A stretch of 64,000 bases of DNA. Origin: Bacteroides fluxus YIT 12057 (GTDB taxonomy: Bacteria > Bacteroidota > Bacteroidia > Bacteroidales > Bacteroidaceae). The position numbers and the translations under genes are program-made. The DNA lies in contig NZ_GL882625.1 in the NCBI RefSeq assembly GCF_000195635.1, positions 124,001-188,000 on the forward strand. The letters are read 5' to 3'. Below, one piece after another: positions 36,523 to 45,554 of the stretch (position 1 is its first letter; each line of letters begins with the position of its first letter). The notes under the pieces are model-generated. The model was not told the origin of the DNA. It did no database searches and saw nothing but the letters and a program-made list of their open reading frames with translations.

Positions 36523-37139
36523 AAGGAAGTTTGATTGTTGTTGCATTTTTCTGTGCCGGTTGCCTGCTGGGGGTATTCAGTGATTTCCAGTTTAACCTGC
36601 ACGAACTTTCCATGTATGTACTCTATGCATTGATGTTTCAAGTAGGCATCAGCATCGGAAGTAATAAGAAATTGAAGGAACTGCTCAAAAGCCTGCGTCC
36701 TAAAATGCTTTTGGTCCCGATGGCCACCATCACAGGAACTTTGTTGTTTTCAGCTTTCGCCAGCTTGTTATTGAGTCAATGGAGCGTATTCGAGTGCATG
36801 GCAGTAGGTAGCGGATTTGCCTATTATTCATTGTCCTCCATCCTGATTACTCAGTTCAAGGAACCCTCCATCGGTTTGCAACTCGCTACTGAATTGGGGA
36901 CAATAGCATTATTAGCCAATATATTCCGTGAAATGATGGCTCTGCTAGGCACACCGTTAATCAGAAAATACTTTGGAAAATTAGCCCCCATTTCAGCCGC
37001 AGGAGTGAACTCTATGGATGTACTCTTACCCACCATCACCCGGTATTCCGGAAAGGAAGTAATCCCCATAGCCATATTCCATGGAATATTAATCGACTTA
37101 AGCGTGCCGGTATTCGTTTCATTCTTCTGCAATCTATAA
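36519..37139 (+). CDS. lysO: LysO-family lysine exporter, C-terminal half
   Basis: A 206-residue membrane protein with about six hydrophobic segments. The motif FQVGISIGSNKKLKELLKSL mirrors VLGVSIGSNRLIV of the first half, and GSGFAYYSLSSILITQF, ANIFREMMALLGTPLI and GVNSMDVLLPTITRYSG are typical of the LysO family. The family exports L-lysine and toxic analogues. The ATG at 36519 is used because it overlaps the stop of the first half; longer versions lack a sensible start. Confidence 0.85.
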   Translation: MKGSLIVVAFFCAGCLLGVFSDFQFNLHELSMYVLYALMFQVGISIGSNKKLKELLKSLRPKMLLVPMATITGTLLFSAFASLLLSQWSVFECMAVGSGFAYYSLSSILITQFKEPSIGLQLATELGTIALLANIFREMMALLGTPLIRKYFGKLAPISAAGVNSMDVLLPTITRYSGKEVIPIAIFHGILIDLSVPVFVSFFCNL

Positions 37140-37192
37140 AGTTGAAGGGCATTACCGGCTCATAAAAAAGGAAAATCGAAAAGTAAAGACAT

Positions 37193-37256
37193 AAAAAAAG
37201 GAGTACCGCTGTACTCCAACCTTTGTTAACCTTAAATCTAATACTATGAAAAACAC
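37193..37256 (-). ncRNA. Small RNA, copy 2 of the family
   Basis: Read on the minus strand: consensus promoter, then the conserved core (TGTTTTTCATAGTATTAGAT, then TTAAGGTTAACAAAG), then the terminator GGAGTAC-loop-GTACTCC at 37200-37217 and seven Ts. The core matches copy 1 at 26738 almost base for base, while the terminator stems differ. There is no protein gene on this strand downstream that it could lead into: the next are the lysO genes, on the other strand. So it is a free-standing transcript of about 65-75 nt rather than an attenuated leader. Confidence 0.72.
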
Positions 37257-37260
37257 ATTG

Positions 37261-37291
37261 CAAAGATACGGACTCCGGACATTTTTACAAA
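37261..37291 (-). promoter_or_regulatory. Promoter of small RNA copy 2
   Basis: On the minus strand: TTTG (37288-37291), a 19-base spacer, TATCTTTG (37261-37268), a perfect Bacteroides promoter. Confidence 0.8.
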
Positions 37292-37417
37292 TTATCCAAG
37301 AAAAAAAGCATGTTTCATAACATCATTTAAGAAGTCCTCCCTCGTTTTTCACGTCCTTTTTCAGATTTAGCGGTAAGAATGAGTTTTATCTTCATCCAAC
37401 AAATCAGATTTTTACAT

Positions 37418-37425
37418 TATCTTTG
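37418..37425 (+). promoter_or_regulatory. miaA promoter -7 box
   Basis: TATCTTTG, 25 bases before the ATG at 37451. It lies inside a longer in-frame extension (start 37379) and so rules that extension out. Confidence 0.6.
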
Positions 37426-37450
37426 TAGTCGGATTAACAAATACTTGTAT

Positions 37451-38371
37451 ATGCCTGACTATGATTTAATCGCCATATTAGGTCCTACCGCATCCGGAAA
37501 GACTCCCTTTGCCGCCGCACTGGCTGCCGAACTCAATACGGAAATCATCAGCGCCGATTCCCGGCAAATCTATCGGCACATGGACCTTGGTACAGGTAAG
37601 GATCTTGCCGACTATACCGTAAACGGAAAACAAATCCCCTATCACCTTATCGACATTGCCGAACCAGGGTATAAATACAATGTTTTCGAATATCAGCGTG
37701 ATTTCCTGGACGCCTACGAGACTATTAAACAAAAAGATTGCTTGCCCGTTGTATGTGGAGGAACCGGCATGTATCTGGAATCGGTCCTGAAAGGATATAA
37801 GTTATTGCCCGTACCGGAAAATCCGGAATTGCGCGCACGCTTGGCAGACAAGTCATTGGAAGAACTGACGGAAATGCTGAAAGCCTATAAAAACCTGCAC
37901 AATACCACAGATGTAGATACCGCTAAGCGTGCCATTCGCGCCATCGAAATAGAGGAGTACTACGCACATACCCCGGTAGATGAGCGCTCGTTCCCGAAAC
38001 TGGACAGCCTCATTATCGGTGTCGATATTGACCGGGAACTGCGCCGGGAAAAGATAAGCCGCCGCCTGCGCCAACGTCTAGACGAAGGGATGGTAGATGA
38101 AGTTCGCTACTTGATAGGACAGGGTATCCGACCGGATGACTTGATTTATTATGGGTTGGAATACAAGTATCTGACTCTCTATGTCATTGGTAAACTGACA
38201 TACGATGAAATGTTCCATGATCTGGAAATAGCCATTCATCAGTTTGCCAAACGGCAGATGACCTGGTTCCGTGGTATGGAACGCCGTGGATTTACCATCC
38301 ATTGGATGGATGCCCGCTGGCCAATGGAAGAAAAGATTGAGTTTGTAAAGTCAAAACTCAAAGAGATTTAG
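37451..38371 (+). CDS. miaA: tRNA dimethylallyltransferase
   Basis: The 306-residue enzyme transfers a dimethylallyl group to adenosine 37 of tRNAs that read codons beginning with U. The P-loop GPTASGKT is at 11-18. The substrate-binding ISADSRQIYRHMDLGTGKDL, GGTGMYLESVLKGY and the C-terminal QFAKRQMTWFRGM are typical. Bacteroides often carries two miaA paralogues, and this sequence (DLGTGKDLADYTVNGKQIPY, lacking the usual IGTAKP wording) may be the more divergent one. Confidence 0.92.
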   Translation: MPDYDLIAILGPTASGKTPFAAALAAELNTEIISADSRQIYRHMDLGTGKDLADYTVNGKQIPYHLIDIAEPGYKYNVFEYQRDFLDAYETIKQKDCLPVVCGGTGMYLESVLKGYKLLPVPENPELRARLADKSLEELTEMLKAYKNLHNTTDVDTAKRAIRAIEIEEYYAHTPVDERSFPKLDSLIIGVDIDRELRREKISRRLRQRLDEGMVDEVRYLIGQGIRPDDLIYYGLEYKYLTLYVIGKLTYDEMFHDLEIAIHQFAKRQMTWFRGMERRGFTIHWMDARWPMEEKIEFVKSKLKEI

Positions 38372-38379
38372 TATCTTTG
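38372..38379 (+). promoter_or_regulatory. Promoter -7 box of the lipid kinase gene
   Basis: TATCTTTG directly after the miaA stop codon. It leaves a leader of about 85 bases that contains the TTTCAATCGTAAAT repeats. Confidence 0.55.
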
Positions 38380-38435
38380 TCAATGTGACGCGCGACAGTC
38401 AAAAGTCAAAAACGAAACATAGATAAAGAGAATAG

Positions 38436-38466
38436 TTTCAATCGTAAATAGTTAAATCGTAAATAG
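38436..38466. repeat. TTTCAATCGTAAAT-type intergenic repeat
   Basis: TTTCAATCGTAAATAG is followed at once by a second, partial unit TTAAATCGTAAATAG. It ends four bases before the next start codon, as does the copy at 31731. Confidence 0.5.
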
Positions 38467-38470
38467 ACCC

Positions 38471-39397
38471 ATGAGTGTAGAACCCGAAAAGTGGGGAGTA
38501 ATATACAACCCCAAGGCCGGAACACGGAAAGTGCAAAAACGGTGGAAAGAAATCAAAGAATATATGGACAGCAAAGGTGTGTCATACGACTACGTACAGT
38601 CCGAAGGGTTCGGTTCGGTAGAACGTTTGGCCGGAATTCTCGCAAACAACGGTTACCGTACAATCGTTATCGTAGGCGGTGACGGTGCACTGAACGACGC
38701 CGTCAACGGCATCATGCTTTCCAATGCCGAAAATAAAGAAGAGATTGCCATCGGCATCATTCCCAACGGCATAGGAAATGATTTTGCCGACTATTGGGAA
38801 ATGAGTTCCGAATATAAGAAAGCCGTAGATTGTATCATCAACAACCGCCGGAGAAAAATAGATGTGGGGACCTGCTACTATTATGACGGCGAGAAACACC
38901 TGACACGCTACTTCCTGAACGCCATCAACATAGGTCTCGGGGCACGTATCGTGAAGATAACCGACCAATGCAAACGTTTCTGGGGAGTAAAATTCCTATC
39001 TTATTTCATGGCGCTGCTCTCCATCATCTTTGAACGTAAATTATACCGAATGCACCTTAAAATAAACGGTGAACACATACGCGGGCGCATCATGACCGTC
39101 TGCATTGGCAGTGCGTGGGGCTACGGACAGGTGCCCAGCGCCGTACCCTATAACGGCTGGCTGGACGTTTCCGTAATCTACCGTCCGGAACTGCTGCAAC
39201 TCTGGTCGGGGTTATGGATGCTTATCCAAGGAAGGATACTGAACCATAAAGTAGTAATGCCCTACCGCACCCAGAAAGTAAAAGTGCTCCGCGCACAAAA
39301 TGCCTGTGTTGACTTGGACGGACGTATTCTGGACCGTCATTTCCCGTTAGATATCGGGGTATTGCACGAAGCTGTCACTTTGATAATACCGAACTGA
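38471..39397 (+). CDS. Diacylglycerol/lipid kinase family protein
   Basis: A 308-residue member of the DAGK catalytic (YegS/DgkB/LCB5) family, which phosphorylates lipids such as diacylglycerol or sphingoid bases with ATP. Visible are NPKAGTRK (13-20), the nucleotide-binding VGGDGALND (68-76), IPNGIGNDFADYW, and the C-terminal beta-sandwich ending LDGRILDRHFPLDIGVL. Bacteroides makes sphingolipids, so a sphingoid base is a possible substrate, but the sequence alone does not decide this. Confidence 0.88.
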   Translation: MSVEPEKWGVIYNPKAGTRKVQKRWKEIKEYMDSKGVSYDYVQSEGFGSVERLAGILANNGYRTIVIVGGDGALNDAVNGIMLSNAENKEEIAIGIIPNGIGNDFADYWEMSSEYKKAVDCIINNRRRKIDVGTCYYYDGEKHLTRYFLNAINIGLGARIVKITDQCKRFWGVKFLSYFMALLSIIFERKLYRMHLKINGEHIRGRIMTVCIGSAWGYGQVPSAVPYNGWLDVSVIYRPELLQLWSGLWMLIQGRILNHKVVMPYRTQKVKVLRAQNACVDLDGRILDRHFPLDIGVLHEAVTLIIPN

Positions 39398-39401
39398 TTG
39401 A

Positions 39402-39452
39402 GTAATTCGCGATCGATGTTTTATTGTCCACCAACCATTGATCACGAATTAC
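39402..39452. repeat. Intergenic inverted repeat before kdsA
   Basis: GTAATTCGCGATCGATG (39402-39418) pairs with CATTGATCACGAATTAC (39436-39452), 15 of 17 positions, loop of 17 bases. It could end the transcript of the lipid kinase gene. Confidence 0.55.
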
Positions 39453-39475
39453 GAATCATTAATCACAAATAATGT

Positions 39476-40279
39476 ATGATTGAATTGAAAAACAATCCTG
39501 CCGGAAACTTTTTCCTATTGGCAGGTCCCTGTGTCATTGAAGGAGAAGAAATGGCAATGCGCATTGCCGAACGTATTGTAACCATTACCGGGAAGCTACA
39601 GATTCCATACGTATTCAAAGGCTCATATCGTAAAGCCAACCGTTCACGTCTGGACTCATTCACGGGTATCGGTGACGAGAAAGCACTGAAAATACTGAAA
39701 AAAGTACATGATACTTTCGGAATACCTACAGTTACCGACATTCATGCGGCAGAAGAAGCCACGATGGCAGCCGAATATGTAGATATACTGCAAATACCTG
39801 CTTTCCTGTGCCGCCAGACCGACTTATTGGTCGCCGCCGCCCAAACAGGCAAGACGGTCAATATCAAGAAAGGCCAGTTCCTTTCCCCTCTTGCCATGCG
39901 TTTCGCCGCAGACAAAGTAGTGGAAGCCGGAAACAAGAACGTCATGCTTACCGAACGTGGAACCACTTTCGGCTACCAGGACCTTGTCATTGACTACCGG
40001 GGCATTCCCGAGATGCAAACATTCGGATTCCCCGTCATCCTGGACGTTACCCACTCCCTGCAACAACCCAACCAGACCAGCGGTGTCACAGGGGGAATGC
40101 CCCAACTCATCGAGACTGTGGCAAAAGCCGGCGTGGCCGTAGGTGCCGACGGGCTGTTCATCGAAACACACGAAAACCCTGCTGTCGCCAAAAGCGATGG
40201 CGCCAACATGCTGAAACTTGACTTGCTGGAAGGCCTGTTGACAAAGTTAGTCCGTATCCGTGAGGCAGTTAAAGAATAA
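39476..40279 (+). CDS. kdsA: 3-deoxy-8-phosphooctulonate (Kdo-8-P) synthase
   Basis: The 267-residue TIM-barrel enzyme condenses arabinose-5-phosphate with phosphoenolpyruvate in the Kdo branch of lipopolysaccharide synthesis. Signature parts are LAGPCVIEGEEMAMRIAE, FKGSYRKANRSRLDSFTGIG, IPAFLCRQTDLLVAAAQTGK, VMLTERGTTFGYQDLVIDYR and DVTHSLQQPNQTSGVTGG. The VMLTERG form, with no Cys as in metal-dependent Aquifex-type enzymes (where the residue is Cys in NxxLCERG), suggests the metal-independent class. The start ATG at 39476 fits the usual N-terminus. Confidence 0.95.
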   Translation: MIELKNNPAGNFFLLAGPCVIEGEEMAMRIAERIVTITGKLQIPYVFKGSYRKANRSRLDSFTGIGDEKALKILKKVHDTFGIPTVTDIHAAEEATMAAEYVDILQIPAFLCRQTDLLVAAAQTGKTVNIKKGQFLSPLAMRFAADKVVEAGNKNVMLTERGTTFGYQDLVIDYRGIPEMQTFGFPVILDVTHSLQQPNQTSGVTGGMPQLIETVAKAGVAVGADGLFIETHENPAVAKSDGANMLKLDLLEGLLTKLVRIREAVKE

Positions 40280-40352
40280 TTTTTTCCTGTATGCTGTGAT
40301 TTTATAATCCTGGCATCCGACCAATAGGACAAGAACAAATTAATTTCAGATT

Positions 40353-43172
40353 ATGAAACATTTATTACGTAATTTATGGATGGTTGCATTGATAGTTTGC
40401 TGCAACTTCCAACAGGTATCTGCGCAGCAAATGCCGCCCATCCCGGTGGACAAAAATGTCCGCATAGGTAAACTGGACAACGGATTGACCTACTACATCC
40501 GTAAGAATAATCTTCCCGCCAACCGGGCGGATTTCTATATTGCCCAGAAAGTAGGGTCTATACAGGAAGAAGCCAACCAGCGCGGTCTTGCCCACTTCCT
40601 GGAACACATGTGCTTCAACGGGACCACTCATTTTCCCGGTGATGCCCTGAAGCAATATCTGGAACGGATCGGAGTGAAATTCGGAGAAAACCTGAATGCA
40701 TATACCTCCATTGACGAGACTGTATATAATATCTCCAACGTTCCCGTCACCACTCCGGGAGCGATTGATTCTTGTCTGCTGATCTTACATGATTGGAGTA
40801 ACGACCTTACATTGGACCCAAAGGAAATCGACAAGGAACGCGGCGTCATCAATGAAGAATGGCGTACCCGCATGAGCGCCATACAGCGTTTCCAGGAAAA
40901 GATGCTTCCGATAATGTTTGAGGGTACAAAATATGCCCACTGTTTTCCTATCGGAACAATGGACGTAGTCATGAACTTTAAACCTCAGACGCTAAGGGAT
41001 TATTACGAAAAGTGGTATCGCCCCGACTTACAAGGGATTGTTGTAGTAGGTGATGTGGATGTGGATGCCATCGAAGCTCAAATAAAAAAGATTTTCTCGG
41101 ATATTCCCGCCCAGCCCAATGGCGCCAAACGTGAATACTATCCGGTAAACGACAATAAAGACCCCATCGTCATCGTTTATCAGGACAAGGAACAGCCCAA
41201 TATCCAAGCAATCATCTTCAACAAGCATGAGGCCATACCGGATGACCAAAAAGGCAATATGGGATATTTGATACAAAACTATGCCGCTAACCTCATTACC
41301 AATATGCTGAATGCCCGTTTGAATGAGTTAGCGCAAACAGCCAATCCTCCGTATATCTATGCCGGAGCTTATGACGCCAACTTCTTTGTAGCCAAGACGA
41401 AAGGTGCCTTTACCGGTGTTGTTGTCTGTAAAGAAGATGCCATTGAAAACGGTATTGAAACCCTTCTCCGTGAAACAGAACGCGCACGCCAGTTCGGCTT
41501 TACCGAAACTGAATATAACCGTGCACGCGCCGAATACCTACGCCATTTGGAATCAGCTTACAACGAACGTGACAAACGTAAAAACGAAGAGTACGTAAAC
41601 GAGTATGTACGCCATTTCCTCGACAATGAACCTATCCCGGGTATCGAAAACGAATATACCATCATCAACCAAATAGCTCCCGCCATCCCGGTAACAGCCT
41701 TGAATCAGATGATGCAGGAACTGGTAACCGACAGCAATCAGGTGGTTGCCATACTCGGTCCTCAGAAAGAAGGTTTGAAAATGCCGTCAGAGAATGCCAT
41801 CAAACAGATATTGAAGGACATAAAAGCTGAAAAGCTGACTGCCTACGTAGATAAAGTATCGGATGAACCGTTAATGAAAGCAGCCCCGAAAGGTGGTAAG
41901 ATAGTATCCGAAACAACGGACGACGCATTCGGTACTACCATGATGACGCTTTCAAATGGAGTTAAGGTCATCATCAAGAAGACAGACTTCAAAGCCGATG
42001 AAATCCGTATGAAAGGCGTAAGCTTGGGCGGCAGCTCTTTGTTCCCCGATTCGGAGATTATCAATATCAACGGATTGGATGCCGTCGGAGTCGGTGGTCT
42101 GGGTAACTTCAGCGCCGTTGACCTGGAAAAGGTACTGGCAGGCAAGAAAGCTTCCGTAAGCTATGGCATCGGTGACAAGACCGAGGCTGTCAACGGCAGC
42201 TGTTCGCCGAAAGATTTTGAAACGATGATGCAGCTTACTTATCTGACATTCACGGCTCCACGTCGTGACAACGACGCTTTCGCATCTTACAAAAACCGCA
42301 ATAAAGCTGCATTGCAAAACATGGAAATGAACCCGCAGGTGGCTTTCAGTGACTCTGTACAAGCAGGGATTTATATGAAACACCCAAGAAAGGTGAGAAT
42401 CAAGGCCGACATGATTGACAAAATGGATTATGACAAAATCCTGTCAATGTACAATGACCGTTTCAAAGACGCCAGTGACTTTACTTTCATTTTTGTAGGC
42501 AACGTGGATGTAGAGCAGATGAAACCTTTGATTGAAGAATACCTGGGTGCCCTGCCCGCCATCAACCGCAAAGAGACTTTTAAGGACAACAAAATCGACA
42601 TGCGGCAAGGTGTTTACAAGAACGAGTTCATCAGGAAGCAAGAAACAGCCAAAGCTTCGAACTTTGTATTGTTGAACGGAGACTGTAAGTATGATTTAAG
42701 AAACAATATCCTATTGAATATGACCTGCCAGATTCTTGATTTGGTCTATACGGCTAAAGTGCGTGAAGATGAAGGCGGTACTTACGGCGTATATGTAGGT
42801 GGCCAGTTAATCAAATATCCCGAGGAAAAAGCTATTCTCCAAGTCATATTCGAGACGGCACCCGAAAAGAGAGAAAAACTGATGAAGATAATCTTCGCCG
42901 AACTTGAAAACATCACAAAAGCCGGTCCGTCCGAAACTGACTTGAACAAAGTGAAAGAATTCATGCTGAAGAAACATACTGAAGACATGAAAGAAAACAG
43001 ATACTGGCTGAACAGTATTGACGAGTACTTGTTTACCGGCATGAATCCGATAAAAGACTATGACCGGATAGTCAATAGTGTAACCGTAAAAGATATCCAG
43101 AAATTTGCAGATGAATTGTTCAAGCAAAAGAATGAGATTGAGGTATCAATGATAAGTCCGGAAGAAAAATAA
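40353..43172 (+). CDS. M16 family zinc protease (pitrilysin/insulinase type)
   Basis: A 939-residue exported protease with signal peptide (cleavage near QVSAQ) and the inverted zinc motif His81-Phe-Leu-Glu84-His85 in LAHFLEHMCFNG. The distal zinc ligand is expected in EIDKERGVINEEWRTRM. The two homologous halves (about 30-250 and 515-730, the second inactive, starting MMTLSNGVKVIIKKTDF) make the clam-shell chamber seen in this family, which degrades peptides of limited length. It acts in the periplasm or on the outer membrane. A clear terminator follows. Confidence 0.93.
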   Translation: MKHLLRNLWMVALIVCCNFQQVSAQQMPPIPVDKNVRIGKLDNGLTYYIRKNNLPANRADFYIAQKVGSIQEEANQRGLAHFLEHMCFNGTTHFPGDALKQYLERIGVKFGENLNAYTSIDETVYNISNVPVTTPGAIDSCLLILHDWSNDLTLDPKEIDKERGVINEEWRTRMSAIQRFQEKMLPIMFEGTKYAHCFPIGTMDVVMNFKPQTLRDYYEKWYRPDLQGIVVVGDVDVDAIEAQIKKIFSDIPAQPNGAKREYYPVNDNKDPIVIVYQDKEQPNIQAIIFNKHEAIPDDQKGNMGYLIQNYAANLITNMLNARLNELAQTANPPYIYAGAYDANFFVAKTKGAFTGVVVCKEDAIENGIETLLRETERARQFGFTETEYNRARAEYLRHLESAYNERDKRKNEEYVNEYVRHFLDNEPIPGIENEYTIINQIAPAIPVTALNQMMQELVTDSNQVVAILGPQKEGLKMPSENAIKQILKDIKAEKLTAYVDKVSDEPLMKAAPKGGKIVSETTDDAFGTTMMTLSNGVKVIIKKTDFKADEIRMKGVSLGGSSLFPDSEIININGLDAVGVGGLGNFSAVDLEKVLAGKKASVSYGIGDKTEAVNGSCSPKDFETMMQLTYLTFTAPRRDNDAFASYKNRNKAALQNMEMNPQVAFSDSVQAGIYMKHPRKVRIKADMIDKMDYDKILSMYNDRFKDASDFTFIFVGNVDVEQMKPLIEEYLGALPAINRKETFKDNKIDMRQGVYKNEFIRKQETAKASNFVLLNGDCKYDLRNNILLNMTCQILDLVYTAKVREDEGGTYGVYVGGQLIKYPEEKAILQVIFETAPEKREKLMKIIFAELENITKAGPSETDLNKVKEFMLKKHTEDMKENRYWLNSIDEYLFTGMNPIKDYDRIVNSVTVKDIQKFADELFKQKNEIEVSMISPEEK

Positions 43173-43184
43173 GCACCAACAACA

Positions 43185-43229
43185 AAAAAGGCTGCGTTGT
43201 TCTTTAAAAAGGTAGCGCAGCCCTTTTTA
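43185..43229 (+). terminator. Terminator after the M16 protease gene
   Basis: AAAAAGGCTGCG pairs with CGCAGCC-CTTTTT around an 18-base loop, followed by Ts; 13 bases after the stop codon. Confidence 0.85.
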
Positions 43230-43255
43230 TACATCCATTAAATCAACTACACACA

Positions 43256-44746
43256 ATGAACCTATTTTTAGAACTGCGCCGACACGGTAAACTGGCCGAC
43301 AAGCGTAATCCGATGTACGAGAAAAGCCGGTTCGCCAAATTCTGGATTTACTTGATGATAGCCTTCTGGGCAGGGTACCTCATCTTTTTCGGTACTTCCT
43401 TTGCTTTTGCATTCGAAGGAGAAGCAAAAGAAGCCTATCACATACTGAATGCCGGGTTGTTGTTTATCCTCGCCCTAGATTTCCTGACCCGCCTGCCCTT
43501 CCAGAAAACGCCTACACAAGAAGTGAAACCCTACATGTTGTTGCCCATCAAACGTAGCCGGCTCATCGATATCTTATTGATCCGTTCCGGCATGGATACA
43601 TACAACTTGTTTTGGCTTTTCTTCTTCGTTCCCTTTGCCATTCTTACCGTTGCCCGCTTTTACGGAGTAACCGGAGTAATAACCTATATATTAGGCATCT
43701 GGCTGCTGATGCTGATCAACAACTACTGGTTCTTGCTGTGCCGTACCCTGATGAGCGAACGCTTCCTTTGGCTACTGTTACCCGTAGGTGTATATGGAGC
43801 CATCGCTGCAGCCATGTTCATACCCGAGCACAGTCCGGTATTCGAATTCTCCACCACTGTAGGCGAGGGCTTTATACAAGCTGATCCTCTGACTTTCATC
43901 GGAACCGTAGCAGTCATTGCCCTATTATACCTGACAGACCGCATGGTAATCAGCCACATGGTGTACAATGAAATAAATAAAGTAGAAGAAACCACCGTAC
44001 AGGTAAAGCATGTGTCCGAATACCGCTTCCTGGAACGTTACGGACAAGTGGGCGAATACATGAGACTGGAACTCAAACTGCTGTTACGCAACAAGATTTG
44101 CAAACGCGCACTCTATTCAGCGGGCGGTGTAGTCGTAATGTTCAGCGCCATGATTGCCTTCACCGACATTCATCAGGAAAACATGAGAAACTTTTGGGTA
44201 ATGTACAACTACACCCTTTTCGGTATCCTCTTCCTGAGTACCATCATGGGGTATGAAGGCAACTACATTGACGGCCTGATGAGCCGCAAAGAAAGTATCT
44301 ACGCCTTGTTGCAAGCCAAATATGCCATATACACTGCAGGGCAGTTGTTCCCGTTGCTACTGATGCTCCCCGCCGCAATCATGGGAAAAATCAGTTTCAT
44401 GGGGCTCATCTCATGGTTCCTCTTCATCCCCGGATTTGTCTATTTCTGTATGTTCCAGATGGCGGTCTATAACAACAAGACTACCGATCTGAACAACAAG
44501 ATGACTCAACGCAATGTAGGTACGGGAATGCAGAACCTCATTTCATTCGCAGCCTTCGGTGTACCGCTGCTGATGCTTTTTGTACTGGACTTTTTTTTCG
44601 AAAAAGCCACAACGGAATGGATATTCACCATCATAGGCCTTATCTTTATCACCACCTCACGTTTCTGGCTGAAGAATGTATATCAACGTTTCATAAAACG
44701 GCGCTACGTGAATATGGAAGGGTTCAGAAACAGCCGTCAACGGTAA
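43256..44746 (+). CDS. DUF5687 family ABC-2-type membrane protein
   Basis: A 496-residue integral membrane protein with about twelve hydrophobic stretches. The front MNLFLELRRHGKLADKRNPM, the soluble loop EETTVQVKHVSEYRFLERYG and YEGNYIDGLMSRKESIYALL are features of DUF5687, which behaves as the permease of an ABC exporter. An ABC ATPase gene follows after 87 bases. The substrate is unknown. Between the two genes is a small palindrome, CTCCCC-TTCT-GGGGAG (44795-44810). Confidence 0.85.
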   Translation: MNLFLELRRHGKLADKRNPMYEKSRFAKFWIYLMIAFWAGYLIFFGTSFAFAFEGEAKEAYHILNAGLLFILALDFLTRLPFQKTPTQEVKPYMLLPIKRSRLIDILLIRSGMDTYNLFWLFFFVPFAILTVARFYGVTGVITYILGIWLLMLINNYWFLLCRTLMSERFLWLLLPVGVYGAIAAAMFIPEHSPVFEFSTTVGEGFIQADPLTFIGTVAVIALLYLTDRMVISHMVYNEINKVEETTVQVKHVSEYRFLERYGQVGEYMRLELKLLLRNKICKRALYSAGGVVVMFSAMIAFTDIHQENMRNFWVMYNYTLFGILFLSTIMGYEGNYIDGLMSRKESIYALLQAKYAIYTAGQLFPLLLMLPAAIMGKISFMGLISWFLFIPGFVYFCMFQMAVYNNKTTDLNNKMTQRNVGTGMQNLISFAAFGVPLLMLFVLDFFFEKATTEWIFTIIGLIFITTSRFWLKNVYQRFIKRRYVNMEGFRNSRQR

Positions 44747-44833
44747 CCTTGCATCAAAAAGTGATTTACATATAGATATATAGCTAACACAACTCTCCCC
44801 TTCTGGGGAGGAGAATGAATAAAGAACTCGATT

Positions 44834-45550
44834 ATGATACAAATAAATAACCTTCAGAAAAAGTTCGGCGAAAAAATCGCCGTAAATATAGAAAGCTACA
44901 CTATCCCGCAAGGTGACATGCTGGGACTGGTAGGTAACAACGGTGCCGGAAAAACCACCCTCTTCCGCCTCATTCTGGATTTACTGAAAGCCGATGGCGG
45001 TAACGTCACCATCAACGGCATCGAAGTATCCAAGAGCGAAGAATGGAAAAATACGACCGGTGCTTTCATAGACGACGGATTCCTGATTGATTATCTGACC
45101 CCCGAAGAATACTTCTACTTTATCGGCAAGATGTACGGACTGAAAAAAGAAGAAGTAGATGAACGCCTCGCTCCCTTCGAACGATTCATGAACGGCGAAG
45201 TGATGGGACAGAAGAAGTTCATCCGCAACTTTTCCATGGGAAACAAACAGAAGATCGGTATCATTTCTGCCATGCTGCACCACCCGCAACTGCTGATACT
45301 GGACGAACCTTTCAACTTCCTCGATCCCAGTTCCCAGTCCATCATCAAGCATCTGCTGAAGAAATACAATGAAGAGCACGGGGCCACCGTTATCATCTCC
45401 AGCCATAATCTGAACCACACGGTAGATGTGTGTCCCCGTATCGCCTTGTTGGAGTACGGCGCTATCATCCGCGATATCAAAAACGAAAACAACTCTGCCG
45501 AAAAAGAACTGGAAGCGTATTTCAACATCGGGGTAGAAGAAGAAATATAA
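44834..45550 (+). CDS. ABC transporter ATP-binding protein (partner of DUF5687 permease)
   Basis: A 238-residue ABC ATPase: Walker A GNNGAGKT at 34-41, signature FSMGNKQ at 133-139 and Walker B LLILDEPFNFLDP with Asp157-Glu158. It is of the ABC-2 exporter class (CcmA-like). With the DUF5687 permease upstream it should form an exporter. The start ATG at 44834 is the first in frame, and the next gene begins 4 bases after its stop. Confidence 0.92.
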   Translation: MIQINNLQKKFGEKIAVNIESYTIPQGDMLGLVGNNGAGKTTLFRLILDLLKADGGNVTINGIEVSKSEEWKNTTGAFIDDGFLIDYLTPEEYFYFIGKMYGLKKEEVDERLAPFERFMNGEVMGQKKFIRNFSMGNKQKIGIISAMLHHPQLLILDEPFNFLDPSSQSIIKHLLKKYNEEHGATVIISSHNLNHTVDVCPRIALLEYGAIIRDIKNENNSAEKELEAYFNIGVEEEI

Positions 45551-45554
45551 TAAT

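Noticed and set aside
36244..37139. Frameshifted lysO
   Set aside because: The two halves are joined by a clean ATGA overlap and each starts with ATG; as far as I know the split form is usual in Bacteroides.
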